The translations under genes and the position numbers were made by a program. This document shows, piece after piece, positions 50,501 to 59,502 of a DNA stretch of 64,000 bases (its first letter is position 1; every line of letters begins with the position of its first letter). The notes beneath the pieces were generated by a model. That model worked only from the letters and a program-made list of their open reading frames with translations. It did not search any database and was not told where the DNA came from. Origin of the DNA: Siphonodentalium dalli (Eukaryota > Mollusca > Scaphopoda > Gadilida > Siphonodentaliidae); the NCBI GenBank assembly GCA_032622095.1, contig CP136065.1, forward strand, positions 53,315,949-53,379,948. The letters run 5' to 3'.

Positions 50501-52126
50501 AGACAGAATGTCAATATGAGGAAATAAACGTTGAAAGTATTAATTTATAATACTAATGATTATTTATCGTACATATGCCTATTACATGTATTTTATTTTA
50601 ATGTGTAACTTTTCATGTATTAACTGTTATTTGCAACTGCCTCCATTGGTGTATTGCAATATATCATCTTATCTTATCTTATACCCCTAATTTCAATGAC
50701 AAAACGGGTTGGTCAAATTCTTAGTCGTAAAATGGCTGTAACTCATGTGAAAATAATTGGACAGAACCTATATTCGAACTTGGCCTGTAGTGTTAGCTGG
50801 GAAACACACATAACAGTTTTGGTTCAGATAAAATAATCATAACTGGAGTGATCGGTCGAAAACCGAAATGTTATGAAATGGGTAAAAATTCTAAGGCGAA
50901 AAAGGGCCGTAACTCATGTAAAAATAATTGGACGGAACCCATATTCGAACTTGTCCTGTATCTTTAGCTGGGAAATACACAAACCAACTTTGGTTCAAAT
51001 CAAATAATTCCAACTGGAGTTATCGATCGGAAATCATAAATGTTAACAGACGGTCAAATTCTAAGTCGAAGAAGGGCCGTAACTCATGCAAAAATAATTG
51101 GACGGAAGCCATATTCGAACTTGACCTGTATCTTTAGTTGGAAATACACAAACCAACTTTGGTTCAGATCAAATAATCCAAATTTGAGTTATCGGTCGGA
51201 AACCAAACATGTTAACAGACCGTTTCAGACGGTCAAATTCTATGTCGAAAAAGAGCCGTAACTCATGTAAAAACCAAAGATGTTAACAGGCGGACGGACA
51301 GACGGCGAGACGGGCGGCTAGACAGACAGATTGATTACATGATACTACCTTTTTTCAAAATGGCGCATACAAAGCAGTTTACTAGGTTTTATCTTTGGCT
51401 GAGCGCCGAAATATCAAAACGTCACACATTATAAATAGCGTTTATGATTCCTTAACTATTAAAGGTGAATATTAAAGAGCGATATTAAAATAAGGTCATA
51501 TGATTATTCACATTGTATTATCTTGGCTGCTATGGTTACTGCGTTACGAATGGCGCTCAGTGCCAGTAATTGTCATGTTTTATTCTGCTAGCAACAGGCG
51601 GGGGGTGAAAAAAAATATTCCGGCACGTATGCCGGGGTGGGTGGGTGGTCAAAGCCACCAACAAGCAATTTTTTCCGCAACTAAAAAAAATAATTCCTGC
51701 TTGTTTTTTAGTGTTTTGGCAATGAGTTGGGCTTCAAAACCACTTGAATGAGAGAAATAATGTAATTCTAACTGTAAAGTCACTGCAGGCAGTTATCGTG
51801 TTGTATTTTGTTGCAAATTTTGAAATCCAAGATGGCCGCTGGCAGCCATGTTTTTTTGGCCGAATGACCTCAAAATGACTCATTCCTATTTACATGTCGA
51901 TGTTAACATCCATGATAAATAGTATGCACATAAATTCATATACAGCTGTTTACAGTGAATTTCCCCCCGCAAATCTCTGTTTTAGTGTTAAAAGGGGGGG
52001 GGTGGGTGTCAAAAAATGGTCGGAAAAAACTGCCGAAAACGGAAAAAAAATTGGCGGTGGGGGTGGGTGGGTACAAAAAATGATCGAAAGGGAAAAAATG
52101 CCATACGTGCCTGAAATTTTTTTCCG

Positions 52127-52162
<36 letters not shown>

Positions 52163-55100
52163 TGCTAGCAAGCTGAAAATTGCCTCATGAAATTGTGACT
52201 AAACAAGAAATTTGCCTCAACTTTTCAGCCATTTCAATTCTGGTACCGACAAGGCCAGAGAATATCTTCTGAATGGGAACTATACAGAATACACGCTGCT
52301 ACTAAAGCAGATAAAAGATCCTCTATTCAGCGGCGATGCATACCATCATCAATATTTCATGGAAGCGTGTAAGTATTTGGCCCGTATTGTCGTCCGAATT
52401 TAGAATGTGATTGGGAAATTACCAGGTATATATATGTCCGTTGGTGATGGGTATATTCTTTGTTTCTTTATTAGTATGCTATCCGCTCTATCAAGACGAA
52501 AATTTGATATGTGTTTCAGTTTTTTTTTCTATCCGACGTGGTTGGACTGATTTATTCCCGGCCTCTGCTGCTCCACTGCTATGGCTATGTTGTGAGTCGT
52601 GGTGTTTTCTGATTACCAAATCCGAAATCTTAATTTTACGAATACACCTATACAGTATGAGTATAATCTAAGTACCATAATTTTTTTTAGCCCAATGCAT
52701 TCTCTTATATATGAGGTCGCCTCGCATATATAAGAGAATACATTGGCCTAACAATTTTTTACAATTTTAATAATTTTTTCTTGTATTCTTTAACAATTTT
52801 ATAATTTTACCCATACAGAGCCCCAGACAAACATGAGCAGACGACACTCTTCTATATGCTTCTATATATGAGTGGGGCTCCCTGCAGGGTAATGGATGTT
52901 TTTTATTTTATGTCCTAAAAATTGTAAGATACATTTATTTTAAAAAAATGATAAAAAATTGTTAGGCCAATGCATTCTCTTATATATGCGAGGCGATCGA
53001 CCTATAGTCGACTCGCATATATAAGAGAATGCATTGGCACAGGGTCAAAAAAATCCCGGGCTCTTTATTGATCAGAACTTACACAATACCAACGATCATA
53101 GCGGAGATATGTAAGAGTAATGTCAAACATTATTTTACTACCATGTTTTCAATAAAACACACACGACGAAATTTAGAAACTCTTCCGATGCTGTGCTTCT
53201 GTTCGATTGTTTCCACCTAACAGGCAATACTAAATACGGTAACTTGACGCCGGCATCGATTGATCAGCTGATTCGGATCTGTGTACATAATAGATATTGT
53301 ATATCAAACTCCAGGCCGAGTTATCTCCGCTGAGATACCACTGCCATAAGGACATTTGGTAAGGATTTCTTACGTGTTTTTAGTTTTTATGTTTCAGGAT
53401 TAAAATTGCCTATGTCTGGCTCAGTTCATATTGTTCTTATCAATATCGAAAGAATTACCATTATTGCAAACTTTTTGTTGTCAAAATAAGATAATAGGTG
53501 ACTAAATATAGTTCCGACGATATGTAAAAATAGATGTATCGGTCCGCAAAGTACCATCCTTGTGGCAGTGCTATATGGCAGTGATATCGTATGGAGTTTG
53601 ATTGTATATAACAATGTTCTCCTATTCTCATTATAAATATGTTATATCTCAATACTCATGAAACTGTACGATGTGAGTTTTTAGAGAATAAACTAATTGA
53701 ATTGAATTGTTATTACATTCTATTTAAATAGTTTGTACGGGGCACTTGTTCTGAGGACCAATAACCGTTCATGTAAATACAATACTAAAAAATAATACAT
53801 ACATATAACATCGAATTACAGCCAGATTCCAGTGGAAGATGGACGATCCTGAAATAGTGTCAGATGTGCTGTTTGCCATCGCTAATGTGATATCGTTTGC
53901 ACGAACCACCTACCTCATGCCAGCATTCGAAGTCCTGGGGCCGCTTCAGATATCGCTAGGACGAATGATCGGTGATATTACCCGCTTTATGGTGCTCTTC
54001 ACATTGGTAAGTTAAAGACATATTATGGACTTGTTCGGGTACGTCAAACTGATAAGTTAGTATTCAGGCGCTATTTGCCAACTAGAGCTAGGAATGTAAC
54101 ATTCTACTAACATCGCCGAAAATGTCATGCAAATCGACCATACCACGCCATATAAAATATCGTCTGAACTACACTCAATTGTAAATATTTACAATATTTG
54201 TAAAAAATAACTACTTTGAGCAAAATTATACTCCATTTCTATTTGATCACCATACCGGAGTGTTTCACATCACTTTAATGATCGGTGATATTTCCCGCTT
54301 TATGGTGCTCTTCACATTCGTAAGTTTCTTTTAAAAAGATTAAAATAAATATTTTAACCCTTTCTATACTTTGTTCACATATTGTTCAAATCGGGGGATA
54401 ATTTACAATCTATCTATAACTGTATCTCGTTAATAGCTTGTATCGTTATTATATAGTATATAATATGGACATATATAGACTGCATTAAAGAATATTATTA
54501 TATATTATAATAAATAATCATTGATGAGTAGTTCCCATTCTGATCTTGTATTATTTGTGCTTCTGTCTGTCGTCTGCTTTTATTACCTGAACACTCGTCT
54601 AGATGAATAATAGACCCTTCCAATCTATACTTTTATAACTGCATGATGGGAGAATCCATTTAGTATAAATCAGCATTTTACTGTCGGAGCTCGCATCAAA
54701 TCAAACACAGATCCCACGACGAGTTGGTCCATATATGTTCACGTGCGACGGCCATGGTTGCAACTTCTATCAAGACAATGTATATATATTTACGCCTCAG
54801 TAAAACTAACATCTCATAAACGTGTTTTTAGACTCCGGTTTATGAAGTTAAAATAATTTTCAAGTTAAGATAAAGCGATATACATGTACGTTTTCCGGAA
54901 AACGCGCATTATTCCATTTCCGATTCCGGAATTTCAATAAATACAAATAGCTCTCAGCAATTGCTATGGAACTAACATCGTGTGCAACGTTGTATTTGTA
55001 TGACCTCCAATGCGTCGTTCTGGGATATAATTTATAATGGTTGTAGAAAGGTATTCCAGATATTTAGCGACCGATTTCAATTCGATATGGGGGGGGGGGG

Positions 55101-57083
55101 GTTCAAAAGTAATATTATTAGTTGTATTTTGGAGCCCAAATTGACATTTTGTTTAATGCGACCTAAAACCACACCTAACCAAACAAAATATCCGCACTCG
55201 TGTGAGTAAACGTTTATTCTTTCTGCTTTCAGGTATTGTTTGCTTTCATGGTTGGCCTTCACAATCTATATTGGTATTACGGCGCACAGAGAATCAAAAT
55301 TAATATGAATGGAAGCATTGTATATGTGCATGCAGCAGAGGCGTTTCAGGGGTAAGATTACTTCCGAGTTCACGCCAGTAGTGTTCATCAAGTACATGTG
55401 TAAAACCCAACAATGTACAAGACCCAAGAAAAAAAACCTAGTTATTATCGCGATGTGAGCGTTAAAATTGATCGAAGACGTTACAAACCTTACAAATGCT
55501 TACCAAAATCATAAATGTATGAGCTATTTTCAGCTTTCCACACAGTAGAGTGAGACAAACTCTATGTATTAGTATATAGTGAGACAAACTCTATGTATTG
55601 GTATATAATGAGGCAAACTATATGTATTGGTATATATAGTAAGACAAACTCTATGTATTAGTATATAATGAGGCAAACTCTATATATTAGTATATATTGA
55701 GACAAACTATATGTATTGGTATATACAGTAAGACAAACTCTATGTATTAGTATATAGTGAGACAAAATCTATGTATTAGTATATACTGAGACAAACTCTA
55801 TATATTAGTATATAATGAGGCAAACTCTATATATTAGTATATATTGAGATAAACTATATGTATTGGTATATAATGAGGCAAACTATATGTATTGGTATAT
55901 AATGAGGCAAACTATATGTATTGGTATATAGTAAGACAAACTCTATGTAGTAGTATATAGTGAGACAAACTCTATAATTAGTATATACTGAGACAAACTC
56001 TATGTATTAGTATATAATGAGGCAAACTCTATATATTAGTATATATTGAGATAAACTATATGTATTGGTATATACAGTAAGACAAACTCTATGTAGTAGT
56101 ATATAGTGAGACAAACTCTATATATTAGAATATACTGAGACAAACTCTATATATTAGTATATACTGAGACAAACTCTATGTATTGGTATATACAGTAAGA
56201 CAAACTCTATATATTAGTATATATTGAGACAAACTATATGTATTGGTATATACAGTAAGACAAACTCTATATATTAGTATATACTGAGACAAACTCTATG
56301 TATTAATATATAGTAAGGCAAACTATATGTGTTATTATATACAGTGAGACAAACGGTATGCATTAATTTATATGTAGTAAGACAAACTCTATGTATTAGT
56401 ATATGTAGTAAGACAAACTCTATGTTTTATTATATACAGTGAGACAAACTTTATGTATTAATATATATGTAGATAGAAAAATGATATATTAGTATATATA
56501 GTAAGACAAACTATATGTATTTGTGTATATAGTGAGACAAACTCTTATGTATTAATATATATGTAGCAAGACAAACTCTATGTATCAGCATATATAGTGA
56601 GACAAACTGTATGTATTACTATATAGTGAGACAAACTGTATGTATTAATATATGTGTAGTAAGACAAATACTAGGTATTAGTATATATAGTGAGACAAAC
56701 TCTATGTATTACTATATAGTGAGACAAACTCTATGTATATATAGTGAGACAAACTGTATGTATTAATATATATGTAGTAAGACAAACTCTATGTTCATTT
56801 ATTAGTATATATAGTGAGAAGATACATGTATGTTATATTTTCTGAAATTACGGGAACGTAGTAAACTTAATAAACTCAGATAAGATATTAAGTAACCCAT
56901 GAGACCCAGTTGGAAATACATGCGAATACTCTACCAAAACACTATATTATAGTTAAAATGTTGTCTAAATGCTATCCCATCTCAATTCCAGGTTACGCCA
57001 AACATTTTACAGTCTATTTTGGTCTATGTTCGGCCAAGTCAGTATAAATGATATAAATGTCAAACATCCGGGTCCAGAAGGAG
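34898..57083 (+). CDS. TRPC-family cation channel gene (partial, nine exons)
   Basis: Nine exons join in phase: 34898-35551, 36969-37139, 42403-42570, 43375-43636, 47378-47534, 52229-52368, 53822-54006, 55233-55351 and 56992-57083, about 649 codons. Every boundary has an AG acceptor and GT donor, and split codons complete correctly (G|GT Gly, AA|C Asn, T|CC Ser, GG|G Gly). Domain order matches TRPC4/5/1-like channels: ankyrin repeats, Cys/His zinc-binding segment, linker helices, pre-S1 elbow, S1-S5, pore helix. TRPC proteins are plasma-membrane tetramers passing Ca2+ and Na+ downstream of phospholipase C. The N-terminal start and the S6/TRP box/C-terminus are not included here. No stop or frameshift interrupts the joined exons, so the gene looks functional. 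The subfamily is not settled: the body reads TRPC4/5-like, while the VLGPLQISLGRM segment also fits TRPC1. Confidence 0.93.
35772..36172. mobile_element. TTAA MITE, family 6, in TRPC intron 1
   Basis: 401 bp with TTAA at 35768-35771 and 36173-36176. The ends are GGGGGAGGTCAAGTGACC and its exact inverse. The inverted arms extend about 70 bp (including GGATTTCCAT and GAGCAAAAG) with a few mismatches. It begins about 220 bp downstream of the first recognised TRPC exon. Confidence 0.85.
36969..37139 (+). CDS. TRPC exon: linker helices after the ankyrin domain
   Basis: 57 codons, phase 0 at both ends, with acceptor TATTTCAG and donor AAG|GTAGGC. It encodes KEYLNLVIVCMNFACELMDM and then a run ending LSRLKMAIRYDEKK. 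This corresponds to the TRPC linker in which a cytosolic helix (xFAxxLLDxxR) leads to the KLKxAIxYxxK motif before the membrane domain. It continues directly from the previous exon (KEF|KV... reading phase 0). Confidence 0.9.
37375..37764. mobile_element. MITE with ~90-bp inverted repeats, CTAAG flanks
   Basis: 390 bp bounded by CTAAG direct repeats (37370-37374 and 37765-37769). The ends are GGTACGTTCATACACTGACA and, reversed, GCTACGTTCATACGCTGGCA. The arms continue for about 90 bp (GTTTGCACGGTATGGTTTGC, AATATGAACGGAA) at roughly 80% identity. The superfamily is not assigned. Confidence 0.8.
38200..38472. mobile_element. TTAA MITE, family 4, partial copy in TRPC intron 2
   Basis: The right end is GTGTACAGTACCCC|TTTAA at 38473. 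The interior shares GACTCCAGCTATAAATTAAT, CTCAAATTCATT and GGAGATGGTCCC with the copy near 5800. The left boundary is not clear. Confidence 0.6.
39422..39674. mobile_element. TTAA MITE, family 2, copy 2, in TRPC intron 2
   Basis: It begins TTAA|CCCTTTCTATACTAAAT at 39418. It carries the family TTCTGTCTGTCATCTGCTTT stretch (inverted relative to copy 1). It ends in a decayed GAACGGATTAA at 39675-39678. Confidence 0.68.
42403..42570 (+). CDS. TRPC exon: pre-S1 elbow
   Basis: 56 codons, phase 0, with acceptor ATGTTTCAG and donor AAG|GTTAGT. It begins FVAHPNCQQHMTSIWYG, nearly the FVAxPNCQQLLxxLWY block found in all TRPC channels. A hydrophobic stretch follows (FGVFFLPIIPFLCVAFIL), the pre-S1 elbow or first membrane-associated helix. 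The preceding intron is 5.3 kb. Confidence 0.94.
43375..43636 (+). CDS. TRPC exon: S1 and start of S2
   Basis: 262 nt entering in phase 0 and leaving with one base of a Gly codon. The acceptor is CTATTTCAG, the donor TTAG|GTAAGT. It opens LGAVMRCPVTKFITHTTSHI, equivalent to the TRPC PFIKFICHTASY segment, followed by the S1 hydrophobic core CFLVLLAVATF. The S1-S2 extracellular loop is charged (DELDETRFAHLTREDR). S2 starts with THVQICIVFWILG. Confidence 0.92.
45690..46070 (-). mobile_element. LINE 3' fragment (C-terminal zinc knuckle)
   Basis: The minus strand encodes HSLIKFRTRNNMLPFEKGSW, then RVCTLCSVEIGDEYHIILRC. This is the same (K)FRxxNxxLxIEKG...CxxC...E.H.xxxC tail seen in the other two long RT proteins here. 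A frameshift near 45790 moves the remaining tail (KLATLFRTHNEKTLRKLS) into another frame. The start runs into the arm of the inverted-repeat element at 46073. Confidence 0.72.
46073..46715. mobile_element. Foldback element with ~112-bp inverted arms
   Basis: Arms 46073-46183 and 46601-46715 are almost perfect inverse copies (e.g. GACAATTAATTATGGTGGAG, CATAGCGAGCCATGTCGCCC). The ~417-bp loop is unrelated to any feature I recognise. The left arm overlaps the start of a LINE fragment. Confidence 0.8.
47035..47276. mobile_element. Short hAT-like MITE in TRPC intron 4
   Basis: 242 bp with ends CAGGGGCCAATACTAT / ATAGTATTGGCCCCTG. A second inverted block follows (CTTCTA...TTGTAATTTAC). CAGGG(G) ends are typical of hAT elements. 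I could not see a clear 8-bp target duplication. Confidence 0.55.
47378..47534 (+). CDS. TRPC exon: end of S2 and S3
   Basis: 157 nt. The first two bases complete the Gly codon from the previous exon. The acceptor is GTTCCAG, the donor GACAA|GTGAGT. It encodes LLWIECKQLYNAG, matching the TRPC GxIWxEIKxMWxxG motif, then YYNFMDFCVISMYLASYVLR, the S3 helix (NLMDF...SLYLAxxxLR). Two bases of an Asn codon are carried to the next exon. Confidence 0.93.
48018..48396. mobile_element. Second copy of the GGTACGTTCATAC MITE, right end truncated
   Basis: Closely follows 37375-37764 through the left arm and interior. It loses the last part of the right arm after ACGAAATGCACGCAAAAAT. The truncation lies just upstream of the degenerate LINE at 48532. 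Confidence 0.8.
48532..50685 (+). mobile_element. Degenerate LINE reverse transcriptase inside a TRPC intron
   Basis: A 5'-truncated non-LTR RT in the S3/linker intron, same strand as the gene. Visible are EVLDAIRQLKSRKATGLDNI, NNYRPIALSSNFGKLFN, FVDFKKAFDSVDRS (motif A), GVRQGYSLSPTLFKIF, PFADDLVLLS (catalytic FADD at 49292-49303) and a C-terminal CHMCDELKVETEKHFIMEC knuckle ending near 50527. Disruptions include a frameshift in an A8 run at about 48866, in-frame stops at 49235 and 49616, a frameshift near 49800 and further stops after it. It ends in an (ATCTT)n tail at 50665-50683, a typical LINE 3' end. It is certainly inactive. Confidence 0.92.
50709..51260. repeat. ~172-bp tandem repeat, about three and a half units
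   Basis: Units start near 50709, 50881, 51052 and 51231 with (G)GTCAAATTCTAAGTCGAAAA and AGGGCCGTAACTCATG. They contain AATAATTGGACGGAACCC and TTGGTTCAGATCAAATAAT. A GGACAGACGG-type microsatellite follows at 51287-51320. Diverged units suggest an old array. It lies just past the LINE tail in TRPC intron 5. Confidence 0.9.
52128..52162 (+). repeat. Poly(C) tract of 35 bp
   Basis: Uninterrupted C35 ending 66 bp upstream of a TRPC exon, preceded by G-rich DNA (GGTGGGGGTGGGTGGG). The C and G blocks could pair or form quadruplex/i-motif structures. The exact length may be an assembly approximation. Confidence 0.9.
52229..52368 (+). CDS. TRPC exon: S3-S4 linker
   Basis: 140 nt with no strong family motif, identified by position and phase. 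The acceptor CTTTTCAG follows the S3 exon and completes its AA| codon. The frame is open, and the end (GCG T|GTAAGT) gives the T that the S4 exon completes as TCC. It encodes HFNSGTDKAREYLLNGNYTE and ends near HHQYFMEA, matching the TRPC segment that precedes xxxWxxxDPxLVxExLFA. A 35-bp C tract ends 66 bp upstream of this exon. Confidence 0.85.
52694..53041. mobile_element. Palindrome-cassette element in TRPC intron 6
   Basis: Cassettes at 52694-52746 and 52970-53041 face each other across a spacer with GAGCCCCAGACAAACATGAG and its near-inverse GGGGCTCCCTGCAGGGTAAT. The spacer is shared, inverted, with the element at 59031-59502. Outer ends resembling that copy are not visible here. Confidence 0.78.
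53822..54006 (+). CDS. TRPC exon: S4 and S4-S5 linker
   Basis: 185 nt with acceptor AATTACAG and donor TTG|GTAAGT, ending in phase 0. It encodes RFQWKMDDPEIVSDVLFAIA, then NVISFARTTYLMPAF (S4), then VLGPLQISLGRMIGDITRFM, the highly conserved TRPC LGPLQISLGRM block of the S4-S5 linker leading into S5. The last ~50 bp, donor included, are duplicated at 54277-54326. Confidence 0.96.
54180..54278. repeat. Dispersed repeat, third copy, in TRPC intron 7
   Basis: Matches 31800-31920 from AATAACTACTTTGAGCAAAA to GTTTCACATCACTTTAA. It stops exactly where the duplicated exon tail begins. Confidence 0.75.
54277..54326 (+). pseudogene. Duplicated tail of the TRPC S4-S5 exon
   Basis: About 50 bp repeat 53964-54013 with only two visible mismatches. 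They include the last 14 codons of the exon (AATGATCGGTGATATT... through CTTCACATT) and a GTAAGT donor. No acceptor or upstream exon sequence is present. The copy abuts the end of a dispersed repeat whose other copies are near 27548-27660 and 31800-31920. It is a non-coding remnant inside the S4/S5 intron, though its donor could compete in splicing. Confidence 0.8.
54358..54670. mobile_element. TTAA MITE, family 2, copy 3, in TRPC intron 7
   Basis: It starts TTAA|CCCTTTCTATACT at 54354. It holds GTCTGTCGTCTGCTTTTATT and ATTGATGAGTAGTT, and ends around GAATCCATTTAGTATAAATC without a clean TTAA. Confidence 0.65.
55233..55351 (+). CDS. TRPC exon: S5 and outer turret
   Basis: 119 nt with acceptor CTGCTTTCAG and donor GG|GTAAGA. 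It encodes VLFAFMVGLHNLYWYYGAQR, matching TRPC VLxAFxxGLNQLYxYY at the end of S5. A turret follows (NMNGSIVYVHAAEAFQ). The turret has no cysteines, whereas vertebrate TRPC4/5 have a CxxxxC pair there. Confidence 0.92.
55548..56818. repeat. ~29-bp minisatellite, about 43 units, in TRPC intron 8
   Basis: The unit is AGTGAGACAAACTCTATGTA plus TTAGTATAT, with period 27-31 bp. Variants include GTAAGACAAACT, ATGAGGCAAACT and TTGGTATATA. It fills most of the intron between the S5 and pore exons. Confidence 0.95.
56992..57083 (+). CDS. TRPC exon: pore helix and selectivity filter
   Basis: 92 nt with acceptor AATTCCAG and donor GGAG|GTACGT. It encodes LRQTFYSLFWSMFGQVSIND followed by INVKHPGPEG. TxxSLFWSxFG is the TRPC pore signature. 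The residue after FG is Gln where TRPC members usually have Leu. This is the last recognisable exon. I read 57084-64000 and saw no frame resembling S6 (NMLIAM) or the EWKFAR TRP box, so the next exon should lie outside the window. Confidence 0.92.
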
Positions 57084-57822
57084 GTACGTGTCTGTTTTAT
57101 TATTTAAATGTCGTGTTTCCTAATAACCGTTTGTATTCATATCAATGACATATGTATTGTTCTTATTTTCATCGTTTTGTTTGGAATGCTCTAAGAAGAA
57201 TGTAGCATTGAAATATCGCCGAAAAAATTCTTATTTCAGAAACGTGGCATCTGGTCTTCGAAAAATAATATATATTGAATCGTTCATTTGGACCAAACTA
57301 TTCACTGATAAACGCAAGTAAATTATTGCCCCGACCAGAGTCCCCACAAAACGGCGTTCTGTGTTGCAAATTTGGATATACACTGAACAAGATTAATCGC
57401 GCATCTGGACACCCCATAGTGTCATCATTGTATACCAAACTACACGAGACCATTGGCACGATTTCTTTACCAGAAAGTAATTAGATCATGTGCAACGATC
57501 CCATTAATAGGAGGTGCTGATGGTCAGATTTCAACTTTCAAGGGCGGAAAATTTTAGTAGGTTTTGAATAGGCTTTAAAAAAATCAATTGATAGTCTTTG
57601 AAATAGAGCGTCAATGCTTTCATTAACTAATAGCAGCATATACTACAAAGAGCGTTAACATATTATTTGAACTCGTTTTCATTGGTAAACTGATGGACAC
57701 GTTTGTGAATTTTCGCGAATAATGGTGATTGCAATTTTTTTTCTTTGCCCTGCAAGCTGAAAATTACCTTGGGAAAGTTTGACTAATTGGTGTCAAATCG
57801 AACGTGAATCTTAAAATTTTAA

Positions 57823-58079
57823 CCCCTTCATGACGGGGCTGTGCTGGTGCAACATTAAATATCATGTGCTAGTGCATTCTCCGATATATGCAAGTCTCCC
57901 ATAGGCAGCCTAGTATATATACGAAAATGCACTGGTTTACAAGGTACAAGGTCAATATTGTTAGGTAAATGTATTCTCTTATATATGCGAGGCTCCCTAT
58001 GTGATACTCACATATATAAGAGAATGCATTGGTACAGTGTTTTCACACAAATATGCAGGCAGCTCCAGTCGTGGCATAA
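57823..58079. mobile_element. TTAA MITE, family 5, copy 2, with two palindromic cassettes
   Basis: 257 bp with TTAA at 57819-57822 and 58080-58083. The ends are CCCCTTCATGACGGGGCTG and a decayed inverse containing CAGCTCCAGTCGTGG. It holds cassettes at about 57868-57932 and 57958-58036. Confidence 0.72.
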
Positions 58080-58083
58080 TTAA

Positions 58084-59030
58084 TTTCTTCAGGTTAAGGC
58101 CAGTTTGCTTGCAGTAAAATTACTATTTGTGATATCAGCTGCACGTTCACGGTCTTCTCCCTCGTTCATATATACATATGTTCTCCCTGGTTCAAACATC
58201 ACACCTGCGAAAAACTTTCCCCTACAAAATATGTATATATCAAAGCTTTCTCGTCCAATTTCGACAGCATACAACCAATTTTCGAAAGTGTAAAATATTA
58301 AACAGCGTTCTTACTTGTATTCGTTTATATTTATTCTCGCCATTTTAATGTGACACAATGCTTTGGCAGTGGGAATTAGATCGACTTTTTTTCTCACATT
58401 GACTATAAATAAATCTCATGCGATAACGATATTTCTCCATGTTGAAACCATTGTTATGTAAACATATCTGTGATTTGTATTTGTAAACATTACAGAGATT
58501 TGTCAACAAACGCCGCCGATTGTGAATATAATTCAAATATTTAAGTCTAAATTTGTGTTTCCGAATATGTCTACCTTTATGTTTTATTTGACTATGATTA
58601 GAAATTTATTGGTAATATAGCTATATAATCGGTAATGTGTCAGTGAAGTTTGCATAACAAGGAATTATATACATGAAATCTCGTTACTGTGGAATTATTG
58701 ATGATAATAACAACATATTTGATATAGTTTACGTGTAATTGGTGAAAACGGTTGTTTAACGGACGTTCAATACTTTTCGTTTGTGTCCATAACGAAGGCC
58801 TTCGGTACCTTTACGATTTGAATGCTCTTGTTGGTCTTCTTGGCGATTGTGCGACTTGCGTTTTATCATTTCAAGAATTTTCAATTTTACTTGTCTATTG
58901 AGTGGGAAATTGTATAAAGAAACCTTGATATGTGATAATGTGCTGTCAAATTGGATGGGAATCTTGCAAGGTACACATATCCCATGTTGTTCAAATACTG
59001 CCGAGCCCTTTTCAATATGTTCACATGGTA
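58084..59030. other. No gene recognised downstream of the pore exon
   Basis: AT-rich DNA without recognisable exon. A 112-codon minus frame at 58756-59094 overlaps a MITE end and has no known motif. Confidence 0.45.
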
Positions 59031-59502
59031 GATATATGTGACCCGCCATAACAAATCCAGTCGGAAGTCGGGAATTTGTTTTACCCTGTGCCAATGCATT
59101 CTCTTATATATGCGAGTCGACCATAGGTCGCCTCGCATATATAAGAGAATGCATTGGCCTAACAATTTTTTATCATGTTTTTAAATAAATGTTTCTTTCA
59201 ATTTTTAGGACATAAAATAAAAAACATCCATTACCCTGCAGGGAGCCCCACACATATATAGAAGCATATAGAAGAGTGTCGTCTGCTCATGTTTGTCTGG
59301 GGCTCTGTATGGGTGAAATTATAAAATTGTTAAAGAATACAAGAGAAAATTATTAAAATTGTAAAAAAATTGTTAGGCCAAAGCATTCTCTTATATATGC
59401 GAGGCGACCTATGGTCGACTCGCATATATAAGAGAATGCATTGGCACAGGGTAAAAAAAATCCCGACTTCCGACTGGATTTGATATGGCGGGTCACATAT
59501 AT
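59031..59502. mobile_element. Palindrome-cassette element with long terminal inverted repeats
   Basis: The inverted ends ATATATGTGACCCGCCATA, then AATCCAGTCGGAAGTCGGGA, lead directly into cassettes at 59089-59159 and 59373-59448. The spacer matches that of 52694-53041. The whole structure could fold into a long hairpin carrying two smaller ones. Confidence 0.82.

Noticed and set aside
51950-52190. Gly- or Pro-rich peptide frames
   Set aside because: They come from the poly(C)/poly(G) tracts.
54277-54326. Alternative, mutually exclusive TRPC exon
   Set aside because: Only about 43 coding bases are copied and there is no acceptor, so it cannot be a complete alternative exon.
55548-56818. CRISPR-like array
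   Set aside because: Repeats are contiguous and variable with no unique spacers, and the host is a eukaryote.
57236-57484. Next TRPC exon after the pore (acceptor TTTCAG at 57240, or the 69-codon frame from 57275)
   Set aside because: The acceptor frame hits a stop after about ten codons. The 69-codon frame shows no S6 or TRP-box resemblance.
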